This document shows, piece after piece, positions 7,517 to 16,277 of a stretch of 20,100 bases of DNA. The translations under genes and the position numbers were made by a program. Source of the stretch: Methanobacterium sp. PtaU1.Bin242 (lineage in GTDB: Archaea; Methanobacteriota; Methanobacteria; Methanobacteriales; Methanobacteriaceae); contig MVQZ01000340.1 of assembly GCA_002067565.1 (NCBI GenBank), forward strand, positions 1-20,100. The letters are read 5' to 3'. Every line of letters starts with the position of its first letter. Position 1 is the first letter of the stretch. Below the pieces are notes generated by a model. The model had not been told where the DNA came from. It searched no databases and worked only from the letters and a program-made list of their open reading frames with translations.

Positions 7517-8056
7517 ATGGAAATTAACGTTTTAAGACTTGATCACAGAAGAAGAAGAGATGCCCGGATAACCACCCATGTATGCCTGACAGCAAGGGCC
7601 TTTGGAGCTTCTAATATCATTTTGAGTGGAGATAATGATAAAAAACTCATGGAAAATGTCTGTGATGTAACAGAGCGCTGGGGAGGAAAATTCACAGTCA
7701 ACTACCGGAAAAACTGGGACAATCTTTTAGAGGAATGGAAGAGAAATGATGGTGAAATAATCCACCTCACCATGTACGGAGAGCCTGTACAGGATGTTGT
7801 AAAGGATATACGAAAATCTAAAAGGGATAAGCTGGTGGTAGTGGGGGGCTCCCGGGTTCCCGGTAAAGTCTACAAGGAAGCTAATTGGAATGTTTCTGTA
7901 ACCACCCAACCCCATTCCGAAGTCTCCGCCCTGGCCATATTTCTGCACATGTTCTTTGAAGGTAACGAGCTGGATAAAAAGTTTAGTGGGGGGAAATTGA
8001 AGGTCTTGCCCAGTGCTAATGGTAAAAAGATCATGGATCTCCATGAGAATGAATAA
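7517..8056 (+). CDS. trm56: tRNA (cytidine-56-2'-O)-methyltransferase Trm56
   Basis: This archaeal enzyme methylates the ribose of C56 in the tRNA T-loop with S-adenosylmethionine and stabilises the tRNA elbow. The 179-residue length is normal. It is a SPOUT (trefoil knot) protein. The basic start RLDHRRRRDARITTH (7-21) is the family signature, HLTMYGEP is at 83-90, and the knot segments are LVVVGGSRVPG (106-116) and the stretch around TTQPHSEVSALAIFL (129-143). AAGGT lies upstream of the ATG. The gene follows cobS by 38 nt with no clear promoter, so it is probably the last gene of the cbiS operon. The metabolic link to cobamides is not obvious. Confidence 0.93.
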   Translation: MEINVLRLDHRRRRDARITTHVCLTARAFGASNIILSGDNDKKLMENVCDVTERWGGKFTVNYRKNWDNLLEEWKRNDGEIIHLTMYGEPVQDVVKDIRKSKRDKLVVVGGSRVPGKVYKEANWNVSVTTQPHSEVSALAIFLHMFFEGNELDKKFSGGKLKVLPSANGKKIMDLHENE

Positions 8057-8061
8057 CATAT

Positions 8062-8090
8062 AAAGGGAAAAATTGTCCTTTTTATCTTAT
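8062..8090 (+). terminator. Terminator after trm56
   Basis: AAAGG (8062-8066) can pair with CCTTT (8077-8081), followed by further T-rich sequence. It lies between trm56 and the convergent sugar dehydrogenase gene. Confidence 0.45.
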
Positions 8091-8140
8091 ATTTATTGTA
8101 TGAATTTAAATATGAATTTTTATAGTATACACTTCTAATT

Positions 8141-9202
8141 CTAAATTTTAAACCGTATAATCTTATCATCACCTAATTGAGGCAAACCCCTACCATCCCG
8201 GTTGGATGTGCATATATAAAGGAAACCATCATGTTCCACCACATCCCTGATCCTTCCAATGTTGGTGAAAAGCTCGCTTTCATCCAGGATGGTCTTGCCG
8301 TCACTGGAAAGTTTTAAGACCCTCAGCTGGTTGCCTCTAAGTCCGGTGACATAGAGATGGTCCTGGTAAAAGGCTATTCCACATGGAGCCAAGGTGAAGT
8401 TGTTGTAGACTCTTATGGGGCTAATATAGCCCGGTGCACTTTCATTTCCCTGTATGGTGGGCCATCCGTAATTTCCGCCCTTGGTTATGATGTTGATCTC
8501 GTCGTTCATGGTAGCTCCGTGTTCAGATTCGTATAAAATCCCATTAGTGGGATTCCAGGCTAGTCCCTGCGGATCTCTATGGCCGTAACTGTAAACATAA
8601 TTCCCAAATGGGTTGTCAGCAGGGACTGAACCGTCAGGATTAAGTCGCAGTATCTTCCCTCCGGTGGAGTTGATGTCCTGAGCCAGATTGGAATTACCAG
8701 CATCACCGGTTGTGGCATATAACTTACCATCTGGTCCGAATTTTATGCGACCCCCATTATGTATGGATCCGCCAGGAATATTATCCAGTAGCACCTGTTC
8801 ATTGCTTAAATTCCCATCTAAGACAAAACGGGATATGCGATTTATTCCACCATCATGGGTGTAGTAGAGGTATATATATTTATTCTGGGCGAAATTAGGG
8901 TCAACTGCCAATCCCAGGAGACCTGATTCTGTTACCTGGCTTACATTTATATTTCCCACGGTCTTTACGGTGCCGTTCTCCAGCAGGTTAACCCGACCCA
9001 CTCTTTCTGTGAAAATCATGGTGCCATTTGGAAGAAAATCCATAGCCCATGGTGTGTTTAGGTTCTCAGCTAATGTGATGGTCTCTCCTTGTGGTCCGGA
9101 TGTTGCTGGCTGAGCAGTCCAGTTAAATATTAATATAACTCCCAGAATTAGAATAACAGCCACTAATATAACCATAACCACAGTCCAACTTCGACCTATC
9201 AT
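8141..9202 (-). CDS. Membrane-anchored PQQ-type aldose/sorbosone dehydrogenase (GSDH family)
   Basis: The 353-residue protein is a six-bladed beta-propeller of the soluble glucose dehydrogenase / YliI aldose dehydrogenase family. Residues 7-27 form one hydrophobic anchor, so the propeller should face outside the cell. Family landmarks appear in order: NLNTPWAMDFLPNG, GLLGLAVDPNF, HNGGRIKFGPDG with the catalytic-type H148, GHRDPQGLAWNP (207-218), DEINIITKGGNYGWP, and NRDGRG (334-339), which matches the arginines that hold PQQ and substrate. These enzymes oxidise sugars with pyrroloquinoline quinone. Methanogens are not known to make PQQ, so the real cofactor or function is uncertain. The ATG at 9202 lacks a clear ribosome binding site; an internal ATG at residue 10 is possible. 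It is convergent with trm56 and divergent from upp. Confidence 0.85.
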   Translation of the reverse strand: MIGRSWTVVMVILVAVILILGVILIFNWTAQPATSGPQGETITLAENLNTPWAMDFLPNGTMIFTERVGRVNLLENGTVKTVGNINVSQVTESGLLGLAVDPNFAQNKYIYLYYTHDGGINRISRFVLDGNLSNEQVLLDNIPGGSIHNGGRIKFGPDGKLYATTGDAGNSNLAQDINSTGGKILRLNPDGSVPADNPFGNYVYSYGHRDPQGLAWNPTNGILYESEHGATMNDEINIITKGGNYGWPTIQGNESAPGYISPIRVYNNFTLAPCGIAFYQDHLYVTGLRGNQLRVLKLSSDGKTILDESELFTNIGRIRDVVEHDGFLYICTSNRDGRGLPQLGDDKIIRFKI

Positions 9203-9359
9203 TAACTTATATTTATGGTGATTATTCTACTTATTTTTTCATGTCAAAGTGAAAAATAAAAAGAGTAATTCAGTGTCAAGTTCAATAATAAACTGGCAAG
9301 GAATTTAACTTTAATTTGAGTATATCTATTCATTAAATAATCAAGGAAAGGTGCAGTGA

Positions 9360-9992
9360 ATGTTGAAAATACTTAAAAATACTGTTCTACAGGATCGATT
9401 AACCAAAATAAGAAAAGCTAATATTGATAGTCCTGATTTTAAGGCAGGATTAGTTGAAATGAGCAGATTAATGGGATACGAATTTCAATCAACCATGGAT
9501 ATTCGTGAGGTTAAAGTTAAAACTCCCTTTGGAACTGCGAAAGGAATAAAAATAAAAGAAACAGAAAATGTGATTGTGGTGGGTATTTTAAGAGCTGCTA
9601 TTCCCATGGTGGAAGGTTTGATGAGTATTTTCAACGAAGCTAAATATGGGGTGGTTGGCGCCTGGCGGGAAGGGGAACCTCCTTTCAAGGCAAAGGTGAG
9701 TTATATTAAAATACCTGATGTTCAGGATAGGATCGTTATTGTAGCTGATCCCATGCTGGCCACAGGCAACACCATGAACGCCACACTTAAAAAGATTAAA
9801 AAACAAGGAACCCCCCGAAGACTGGCTATTTTAAACATCATAGCCACAGAGGAAGGTGTGGAAAAGGTTTTAGAAAACCATTCTGAAGTGGAAATATACA
9901 CCTGCTCCATTGAAAATAAGCTCGAAGATGGTTACATCGTCCCTGGCCTGGGCGATGCAGGAGATATCATCTTTGGAAAGCCTATTTGTTGA
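9360..9992 (+). CDS. upp: Uracil phosphoribosyltransferase
   Basis: Upp makes UMP from uracil and PRPP in pyrimidine salvage. The 210-residue length is typical. The PRPP-binding loop IVIVADPMLATGNTMN lies at 125-140, and the uracil-binding C-terminal motif DGYIVPGLGDAGD is at about 189-201. ILRAAIPMVEG (76-86) is the conserved phosphate-binding segment. AAGGTG lies about 7 nt before the ATG. The gene stands alone on its strand, followed by two T-rich runs. The 157-nt spacer shared with the dehydrogenase gene is AT-rich and has only weak TATA candidates, such as AGTATATCTA near 9318. Confidence 0.95.
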   Translation: MLKILKNTVLQDRLTKIRKANIDSPDFKAGLVEMSRLMGYEFQSTMDIREVKVKTPFGTAKGIKIKETENVIVVGILRAAIPMVEGLMSIFNEAKYGVVGAWREGEPPFKAKVSYIKIPDVQDRIVIVADPMLATGNTMNATLKKIKKQGTPRRLAILNIIATEEGVEKVLENHSEVEIYTCSIENKLEDGYIVPGLGDAGDIIFGKPIC

Positions 9993-10012
9993 ACAGTTGA
10001 TTAAATTAGAAT

Positions 10013-10053
10013 TTTCTTTATTTTTTTGAGATTGATCCTTTCTGTTTTTTTTT
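10013..10053 (+). terminator. Oligo-T terminator after upp
   Basis: TTTATTTTTTT near 10017-10026 and a T9 run near 10045-10053 follow the stop of upp, in the 151-nt convergent spacer before the fumarase gene. The minus strand has no matching T-run here. Confidence 0.5.
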
Positions 10054-10143
10054 AAACTGATTAATAGAATTAGTTTTAGTTTATTAAATTCATAGATTGT
10101 GTAAATATTTCTGTAATTTCTAACCTATGACTTAACTTAATAT

Positions 10144-10650
10144 TTAATATAAGGACTCCCCATGGGCCACAGCCACCACACCAGGAATTCCATCTACTTC
10201 AAGCTGGTAAATAGCTTCCATACCCTCTTCTGGAAATGCTACCACACTTTTGGATCGGACTTTACTTGAGAGGAGGGCTGCAACTGGCGGGGTAACTACA
10301 AAGACGGAATTATATTTTTCCAAGGCTTTAATGGTATTTCTACTGAGAGAACCTTTGCCAATGTGCATTTTAACCCCTGATTTGGAGAGGAATGGTATGT
10401 TCTGCTCTATTTCAACTTTATTGCTGGTGGTGGGGGATATGCCTGCTTCACTAACCGCGGTGTGCATTATGGCCGATCCTTCTAGATTAAGATTATTTTC
10501 CCCATTTTGAATTGATTTCACCAGTTTGGGAAGGGCTGCGTCTCTTCCAGTGAATATTTCACCATGAAGATCTATTTTATCCCCCACCTTAAGATTTAGT
10601 ATTTCCTGATTAGTTAGGGGTGTTTCAATCTTTTTTAAAACATCTTTCAT
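10144..10650 (-). CDS. fumB: Class I fumarate hydratase, beta subunit
   Basis: This corresponds to the C-terminal (beta) half of class I 4Fe-4S fumarases, which in archaea is a separate subunit. With the alpha subunit it interconverts malate and fumarate in the incomplete reductive citric acid pathway of methanogens. The 168 residues carry VGDKIDLHGEIFTGRDAA (22-39), the motif SPTTSNKVE (72-80) and IGKGSLS (97-103). The usual GPTTSxRM reads SPTTSNKV here, a mild departure. AAGGA lies about 9 nt before the ATG. The alpha subunit, which carries the cluster cysteines, is not in the window. A tartrate dehydratase beta subunit is the alternative, less likely in a methanogen. TATA-like AGTTTATAAA lies around 10677-10686. 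Confidence 0.85.
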   Translation of the reverse strand: MKDVLKKIETPLTNQEILNLKVGDKIDLHGEIFTGRDAALPKLVKSIQNGENNLNLEGSAIMHTAVSEAGISPTTSNKVEIEQNIPFLSKSGVKMHIGKGSLSRNTIKALEKYNSVFVVTPPVAALLSSKVRSKSVVAFPEEGMEAIYQLEVDGIPGVVAVAHGESLY

Positions 10651-10742
10651 GATTATTTTTCCTTAAATTTCTAATTTTATAAACTCTGAATGAAACTGAT
10701 CTCATTAAAAAATACTTTTTTTTATAAATCTAATTTTATTTA

Positions 10743-11891
10743 TTAAGGTTTAAGATCACCCAGATCATGTAAAAACATTTCTATATGTTCCTTTTTCAGG
10801 TGGGGCATTACAATAATCCGAATGGCTTGTGGATAGGATGAAATGGACACCGCCCATCCTTTCTCTTCCAGACGGTCTGAGATCTCCCATACGGATAGTT
10901 CATCATCATAAAAGGCCACGATATTAAGCTGGGGTTTTGTTACCAGCTTGAAACCTGTAGTTTTGATTCCCCGGGCTAAAAGTTCTGTTAACTCCATGCA
11001 TCTTCCTGCCACTTCCCGGTAGCCCTCTCTTCCCAGATATTTCATCAGTGCCCAGGTGGCGGCGGTGGATGCTCCTGTTCTGGTACCTACAATGGTGGAT
11101 TGTCTGTCTTCGGTAAGATAAGGGGTTTCAATGCTCATAACCTCCAGATACCTCCTGTCCCGGAAAAGGATTCCTCCGGTTGGAATAGGGGCCAGTCCCA
11201 TTTTATGGGGATCTATGGTTATAGAGCAAACTCCGGGTAATGAAAAATCAAATTTAGGTAGATCATATCCTGTTTCGTTTAAAAATGGTATGGAATATCC
11301 GCCGAAAGCCGCGTCCACATGCAGGAAAATGTTTCTATCTGCACAAGTTTCTGAAAGTTCTTCTATAGGATCAACCTTTCCTAACTCTGTGGTGCCGGCC
11401 ACTCCCACTATGGCCACAGTTTTATCAGATATCAGGCGGTGAACAGAGTTTATATCAACCTTATAATCCTTATCAAGCTCTGCTTCCCTTAATTTCAGGC
11501 ATAACATGTCTGCTGCCTTTTTAAAGGAGAAGTGGGCTGATTTGGGCACTATTATCTCTGGATTTTTTATTCTGCGCGTGTTACGGGCGGCTCTCATGGC
11601 CATGATATTGGCTTCGGTCCCGCCGGTGATTATGTGACCATAGACATCTTTTTTACCCAGCAGATCTCCCAGCATGGCTATTGCTTCATCTTCCATGGCC
11701 TTGGTGCCCTGGAAAAGTCCTGGATCTCCTAGATTAGACTCTAAGAACATGCGGTAGGCTTCCACGCCAATTTCATGGGGACAGGTGCACATGGACCCCA
11801 GTATTCTGCCGGAACGATGGGTCATATCCCTTTTTTTGAAGTTTTTAAGCAGTTCTAATACTTCTGCCTTTGAAATTCCCTGTTCATCCAT
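10743..11891 (-). CDS. mfnA: Tyrosine/aspartate decarboxylase MfnA
   Basis: MfnA is a PLP enzyme that decarboxylates tyrosine to tyramine for methanofuran. In methanogens the same family can decarboxylate aspartate to beta-alanine for coenzyme A. With the chosen start it has 382 residues, a normal length. GRILGSMCTCPHEI (28-41), TGGTEANIMAMRAARN (89-104), HVDAAFGG (191-198) and DPHKMGLAPIPTGG (227-240), with the PLP lysine K230, are clear. The open frame extends 24 codons upstream to 11963, but those codons are the AT-rich promoter. AAAGGT lies 6 nt before the ATG at 11889-11891, which fixes the start at MDEQGIS. It follows the PEP synthase gene by 95 nt on the same strand. Confidence 0.95.
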   Translation of the reverse strand: MDEQGISKAEVLELLKNFKKRDMTHRSGRILGSMCTCPHEIGVEAYRMFLESNLGDPGLFQGTKAMEDEAIAMLGDLLGKKDVYGHIITGGTEANIMAMRAARNTRRIKNPEIIVPKSAHFSFKKAADMLCLKLREAELDKDYKVDINSVHRLISDKTVAIVGVAGTTELGKVDPIEELSETCADRNIFLHVDAAFGGYSIPFLNETGYDLPKFDFSLPGVCSITIDPHKMGLAPIPTGGILFRDRRYLEVMSIETPYLTEDRQSTIVGTRTGASTAATWALMKYLGREGYREVAGRCMELTELLARGIKTTGFKLVTKPQLNIVAFYDDELSVWEISDRLEEKGWAVSISSYPQAIRIIVMPHLKKEHIEMFLHDLGDLKP

Positions 11892-11986
11892 TTTCATACC
11901 TTTGAAAAGCAGATTATATAAAAAAATAAAATAAAAAATTTTTATAAAAAAAATAACCTTCAATCTAGCATGGTTTAATGGGATAT
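11892..11986 (-). promoter_or_regulatory. PEP synthase terminator overlapping mfnA promoter
   Basis: Read on the minus strand, a T8 run starts about 30 nt after the PEP synthase stop and runs straight into TATAAAAATTT (about 11938-11950) and then a second T-rich tract with TTTATATAATC (about 11911-11921). The first TATA would give a leader of about 30 nt for mfnA; the second would give an almost leaderless transcript. The T-runs also suit an archaeal terminator for PEP synthase. Confidence 0.5.
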
Positions 11987-14284
<2,298 letters not shown>

Positions 14285-14310
14285 GCTAAACACTCTTTTT
14301 TATTTTTTAA

Positions 14311-14361
14311 AATAGACTCTTTTAAAGTAGGTTTCAAATAGACTCTCTAAAGTTTGTTTTA
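14311..14361. repeat. Imperfect 26-bp tandem repeat upstream of PEP synthase
   Basis: AATAGACTCT occurs at 14311-14320 and again at 14337-14346. Each copy is followed by a similar TAAAGT and then TTT, so two units of about 26 bp lie head to tail. On the minus strand this is 27-77 nt before the PEP synthase ATG, and each unit holds a TTTAAAAG or TTTAGAG core that resembles a weak TATA box. It could be a duplicated promoter element or paired regulator sites. Confidence 0.6.
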
Positions 14362-14418
14362 AGGTTGGATTTGCTTAAAAAATACATACTTTTTTTTATT
14401 CTTATATTAATTGTAGAT

Positions 14419-14901
14419 TTATTTGACCAGTTCTGCTCCTTTATCAACCACTACTCTACAAGGAACTGGGAATTTCATAGCAGCTCTTCTTAAAGCTTCT
14501 TTAGCATCTTTAAAGTTCTTTTTATTGGTTTTGATTGTCAGAACTTTCTGATTAGCTTTTACTAAAGCCACATTACTTACTGGTTTTCCAAATGCCTTTC
14601 TCATGCCGTCCTGAACACGGTCTGCTCCGGCACCGGTGGCCATGGGATTTTCCCTTACTATGTGATGGGGGTATACTCTGATCTTCAAGTGATAACCCAT
14701 CCTACCGGATTTCCTTTGCATGTATCTGTTTGAAGCAATTCTGGCAGCTTCCAGTGCGTTGTGAGATAGCTGCGCTGGCTCTTTCAATTCCAAACTTACT
14801 GTTAAAGGGAACTCTGCTGAGAGATTTCCCATATCATATTGAACTATCCTGGAACCAGGAATTTTCCTTATATAATCTTTTCTAGTATATGCTCTAACCA
14901 T
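14419..14901 (-). CDS. rpl10e: 50S ribosomal protein L10e (L16 family)
   Basis: L10e is the archaeal and eukaryotic counterpart of bacterial L16. It binds 23S rRNA near the A-site tRNA elbow. The 160-residue length is normal. MVRAYTRKDYIRKIPGSRI, the basic middle (RKSGRMGYHLKIRVYPHH), NPMATGAGADRVQDGMRKAFG and the C-terminal NFKDAKEALRRAAMKFPVP are characteristic. A strong AAAGGAGG lies 7 nt before the ATG, as expected for a highly expressed gene. It precedes PEP synthase by 134 nt on the same strand, and an oligo-T segment (minus strand, about 14376-14382) may separate the transcripts. It diverges from the CooC-like gene. Confidence 0.96.
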   Translation of the reverse strand: MVRAYTRKDYIRKIPGSRIVQYDMGNLSAEFPLTVSLELKEPAQLSHNALEAARIASNRYMQRKSGRMGYHLKIRVYPHHIVRENPMATGAGADRVQDGMRKAFGKPVSNVALVKANQKVLTIKTNKKNFKDAKEALRRAAMKFPVPCRVVVDKGAELVK

Positions 14902-15010
14902 TGATGGTCCTCCTTTAAGAAAGTTTTAATCTATAACTTAATAAACATTACCATCCATATTCAAATGTAATTAGAATACTTACTCCCATTAAATAATACT
15001 CCATATTAAT

Positions 15011-15023
15011 GCCATTTTATGGC
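15011..15023. repeat. Short perfect hairpin GCCAT-TTT-ATGGC
   Basis: A 5-bp inverted repeat with a 3-nt loop lies near the middle of the 225-nt divergent spacer between rpl10e and the CooC-like gene. It could be an operator or chance. The rest of the spacer is AT-rich with no RNA gene visible. Confidence 0.35.
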
Positions 15024-15057
15024 TTTAATTAACTCCCGTCCATGTCTCGAATTATCT

Positions 15058-15082
15058 GATATAAATTTCCTTAGTATAAACT
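15058..15082 (+). promoter_or_regulatory. TATA-box candidates for the CooC-like/pcc1 unit
   Basis: GATATAAATTT (15058-15068) and TAGTATAAAC (15073-15082) are both plausible TATA boxes. They would place the transcription start about 25 to 40 nt before the ATG at 15127, leaving the GGTGA site at 15118-15122 within the leader. Confidence 0.45.
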
Positions 15083-15126
15083 AATAAAACCTATATTTCA
15101 ATAAATCATACTAGTTGGGTGAGACC

Positions 15127-15900
15127 ATGAAAATTGCAATAACTGGAAAAGGAGGGGTTGGAAAAACAACCCTTTCAGGTACTATGGCATGTATATTGTC
15201 AAAGACTTATAAAGTATTCGCTATCGATGCTGACCCAGATATGAATCTGGCATCCAGCCTGGGTATTCACACCGAAATCATCCCCATATCCAGGATGAGA
15301 GATCTTATAAAGGAGAGAACTGGTGCTGAACCGGGATCTGCATTTGGAGAGGTTTTTAAGATGAATCCCCAGATATCTGACCTTCCGGAATCCCTGTCTG
15401 TAAAGTATGATGCCAGCGACAATTTGAGAATTCTGGTAATGGGAACCGTGGAAAAAGGAGGAGAAGGATGTATATGTCCTGCTTCAGTGCTTCTTAAAGC
15501 CCTAATGCGAAATCTGATACTTAAAAAGGATGAACTGGTGATACTGGATATGGAAGCAGGGATAGAACATCTGGGAAGACGTACCGCTGAAGCGGTGGAT
15601 ATGATGATCATCGTGGTGGAACCCGGGCTTAAATCCCTGGAGACTGCTGAGCGCATTAATAAGTTGGCCACAGATATAGGGATAAAAAGAATTATGGCCG
15701 TTATAAACAAGGTTTCCAACCAGGAGGAGGAGAAATTTGTCTCCCAAAAACTTGAAAAGTTAGATCTGGAGGTTTTGGGAAGTATTCCTCGTGATGAGAC
15801 TGTGGTGATGGCAGATATGGAAGGCAAACCTCTTGCTCTTTACCCTGATTCTAAAGCATTTAAATCAATAGAAGAAATTGTAGAAAATATTTTAATATAA
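15127..15900 (+). CDS. CooC-like ATPase (nickel/CODH maturation, MinD/NifH family)
   Basis: The 257-residue protein is a deviant-Walker P-loop ATPase of the MinD/NifH/CooC group. GKGGVGKTT is at 7-15, DADPDMNLASSLG (34-46) is the switch region, and a CxC pair, C115 and C117 in GEGCICPA, matches the metal-binding cysteines of CooC, the dimeric ATPase that loads nickel into carbon monoxide dehydrogenase. LDMEAGIEHLGRR and the later VINKVSNQ are further family motifs. A TTG at 15115 in frame is rejected as start because the GGTGA site overlaps it; the ATG at 15127 lies 4 nt after that site. No CODH gene is present. pcc1 follows by 18 nt, so the two share a transcript. CooC function is inferred; another metallocluster target is possible. 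Confidence 0.82.
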   Translation: MKIAITGKGGVGKTTLSGTMACILSKTYKVFAIDADPDMNLASSLGIHTEIIPISRMRDLIKERTGAEPGSAFGEVFKMNPQISDLPESLSVKYDASDNLRILVMGTVEKGGEGCICPASVLLKALMRNLILKKDELVILDMEAGIEHLGRRTAEAVDMMIIVVEPGLKSLETAERINKLATDIGIKRIMAVINKVSNQEEEKFVSQKLEKLDLEVLGSIPRDETVVMADMEGKPLALYPDSKAFKSIEEIVENILI

Positions 15901-15918
15901 ATTCAAGAGAATAATAGT

Positions 15919-16155
15919 ATGGAAATTAAATCCAGAATTACCTTTACCTACAGGACAGAGAAAGAAGCCCAAATCGCTTTAGATTCACTTAAACCGGACA
16001 ATATGGGCTTTTTAGAAACTCATGTTGAATTCCAGAGCCTTATATGTGATTTAGAGTCGCGACCGCTGAAAACAGCACTCGCCACAATAGACGACCTTCT
16101 ATTTTGCGAGATGATAAGCGAAAGAATTATTGATTTTACCAATAATGAAGAATAA
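15919..16155 (+). CDS. pcc1: KEOPS complex subunit Pcc1
   Basis: Pcc1 is the small dimerising subunit of the KEOPS complex, which with Kae1, Bud32 and Cgi121 makes the t6A modification at position 37 of ANN-decoding tRNAs. The 78-residue length fits the family. The alternating strand-helix pattern, ITFTYRTEKEAQIALDSLKPD near the start and the C-terminal RPLKTALATIDDLLFC segment, is typical. The upstream ribosome binding site is weak (AAGAG). It is 18 nt after the CooC-like gene. The other KEOPS genes are elsewhere. The short length lowers certainty slightly. Confidence 0.85.
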   Translation: MEIKSRITFTYRTEKEAQIALDSLKPDNMGFLETHVEFQSLICDLESRPLKTALATIDDLLFCEMISERIIDFTNNEE

Positions 16156-16229
16156 TTTCACAAAATATTAACCCAGTAATCGGTTGTATTTCTTAATAAA
16201 GCTATATTTGTAAAAAAATGGAAAAATAT

Positions 16230-16241
16230 TATTTTATATGA
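16230..16241 (+). promoter_or_regulatory. TATA-box candidate for serS
   Basis: ATTTTATATGAA lies 36-48 nt before the serS ATG, so transcription would start about 20 nt upstream of it and include the AAGGTGAAGAG ribosome binding site. Confidence 0.4.
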
Positions 16242-16277
16242 ATTAAAAGTTATTTACATGAACTAGAAGGTGAAGAG

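Noticed and set aside
11892..11963. N-terminal extension of MfnA
   Set aside because: The 24 extra codons are AT-rich promoter sequence, and AAAGGT is placed correctly for the ATG at 11891.
15115..15126. TTG start for the CooC-like gene
   Set aside because: The ribosome binding site overlaps that codon, and family homology begins at the ATG at 15127.
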